Of a stretch of DNA of 6,321 nt, positions 6,171 through 6,321 are shown piece by piece. Each line of letters starts with the position of its first letter. The first letter of the stretch is position 1. The notes beneath the pieces are model-generated. The model worked only from the letters and a program-made list of their open reading frames with translations, was not told where the DNA came from and did no database searches. The stretch spans positions 1 through 6,321 of the forward strand of contig CALPSU020000151.1 in the NCBI GenBank assembly GCA_943326315.2. The letters run 5' to 3'. Made by a program: the position numbers and the translations under genes. The DNA is from Chryseobacterium gleum. GTDB lineage: Bacteria; Bacteroidota; Bacteroidia; Flavobacteriales_D; Crocinitomicaceae.

Positions 6171-6321
6171 ATTTAAAAAACTGAGGACTTTTCTCAGTCA
6201 TTGGAATCATGTATTTTTTTAGATTTTGCTCATCGCTTTTATTTAGAATCATTAGCATATTATCAGATTCTACAATAATATGATTGTCTAACCCTTCGAT
6301 AAGCGCCAACTTGTTATTAGG
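6169..6321 (-). CDS. Probable mannose-1-phosphate guanylyltransferase, C-terminal end only
   Basis: Only the last 50 residues are inside the window; the gene enters from the right edge and ends at the TAA at 6171-6169. I translated the fragment by hand. It begins PNNKLALIEGLDNHIIVESD and continues with MLMILNKSDEQNLKKY. The pattern of a short beta strand ending in EGL, then HIIVESD, then a hydrophobic strand followed by a D-E-Q-x-L-K-K helix, resembles the C-terminal part of GDP-mannose pyrophosphorylases (ManC type) of Bacteroidota. These make GDP-mannose from mannose 1-phosphate and GTP for polysaccharide and lipopolysaccharide synthesis. No catalytic motif is visible, so other nucleotidyltransferases remain possible. 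It converges on fabD, and its stop codon lies in the T run of the fabD terminator. Confidence 0.6.
   Translation of the reverse strand, partial: PNNKLALIEGLDNHIIVESDNMLMILNKSDEQNLKKYMIPMTEKSPQFFK

Overview
The window looks like a piece of chromosome from a Bacteroidota species, most likely flavobacteria-like. The DNA is AT-rich (about one third GC by eye). No start codon has a clear Shine-Dalgarno sequence; the start regions are A/T-rich instead. Exact copies of the Bacteroidota -7 promoter motif TAnnTTTG lie in the upstream regions of kaiC, glpK, the small lipoprotein gene and fabD. The assignment rests on these sequence features and on protein family style, not on a database search.

Layout, left to right. 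(1) 1-1246, minus strand: most of a double-domain KaiC-family ATPase, cut by the left edge before the end of its second domain. (2) 1247-1447: a spacer holding a possible 37-residue membrane microprotein ORF and a candidate kaiC promoter. (3) 1448-4599, minus strand: a two-gene glycerol catabolic operon, glpK then glpD, separated by 8 bases. (4) 4600-4883: a divergent intergenic region with one promoter candidate facing each way. (5) 4884-5135, plus strand: a short gene for a probable lipoprotein with a very basic tail, ending in an AT-only inverted repeat. (6) 5227-6111, plus strand: fabD, malonyl-CoA:ACP transacylase, followed by a clear intrinsic terminator. (7) 6169-6321, minus strand: the C-terminal end of a probable mannose-1-phosphate guanylyltransferase, converging on fabD.

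How the genes work together. GlpK phosphorylates glycerol to sn-glycerol 3-phosphate, and GlpD oxidises this to dihydroxyacetone phosphate, feeding electrons to the quinone pool. Glycerol 3-phosphate is also the backbone of phospholipids, and FabD supplies malonyl-ACP for their acyl chains, but the two are on opposite strands and probably separately transcribed. No glycerol facilitator gene is visible. The KaiC homologue lies downstream of the glp genes on the same strand with no convincing terminator between. It probably has its own promoter, but read-through is possible.

Most of the window is ordinary core metabolism. The points most worth a second look are the non-cyanobacterial KaiC homologue, the two unrecognised small proteins, and the apparent absence from GlpK of the residues known to mediate allosteric or phosphotransferase control in other bacteria. 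I see no CRISPR array, mobile element, rRNA or tRNA, and no convincing new multi-gene system.
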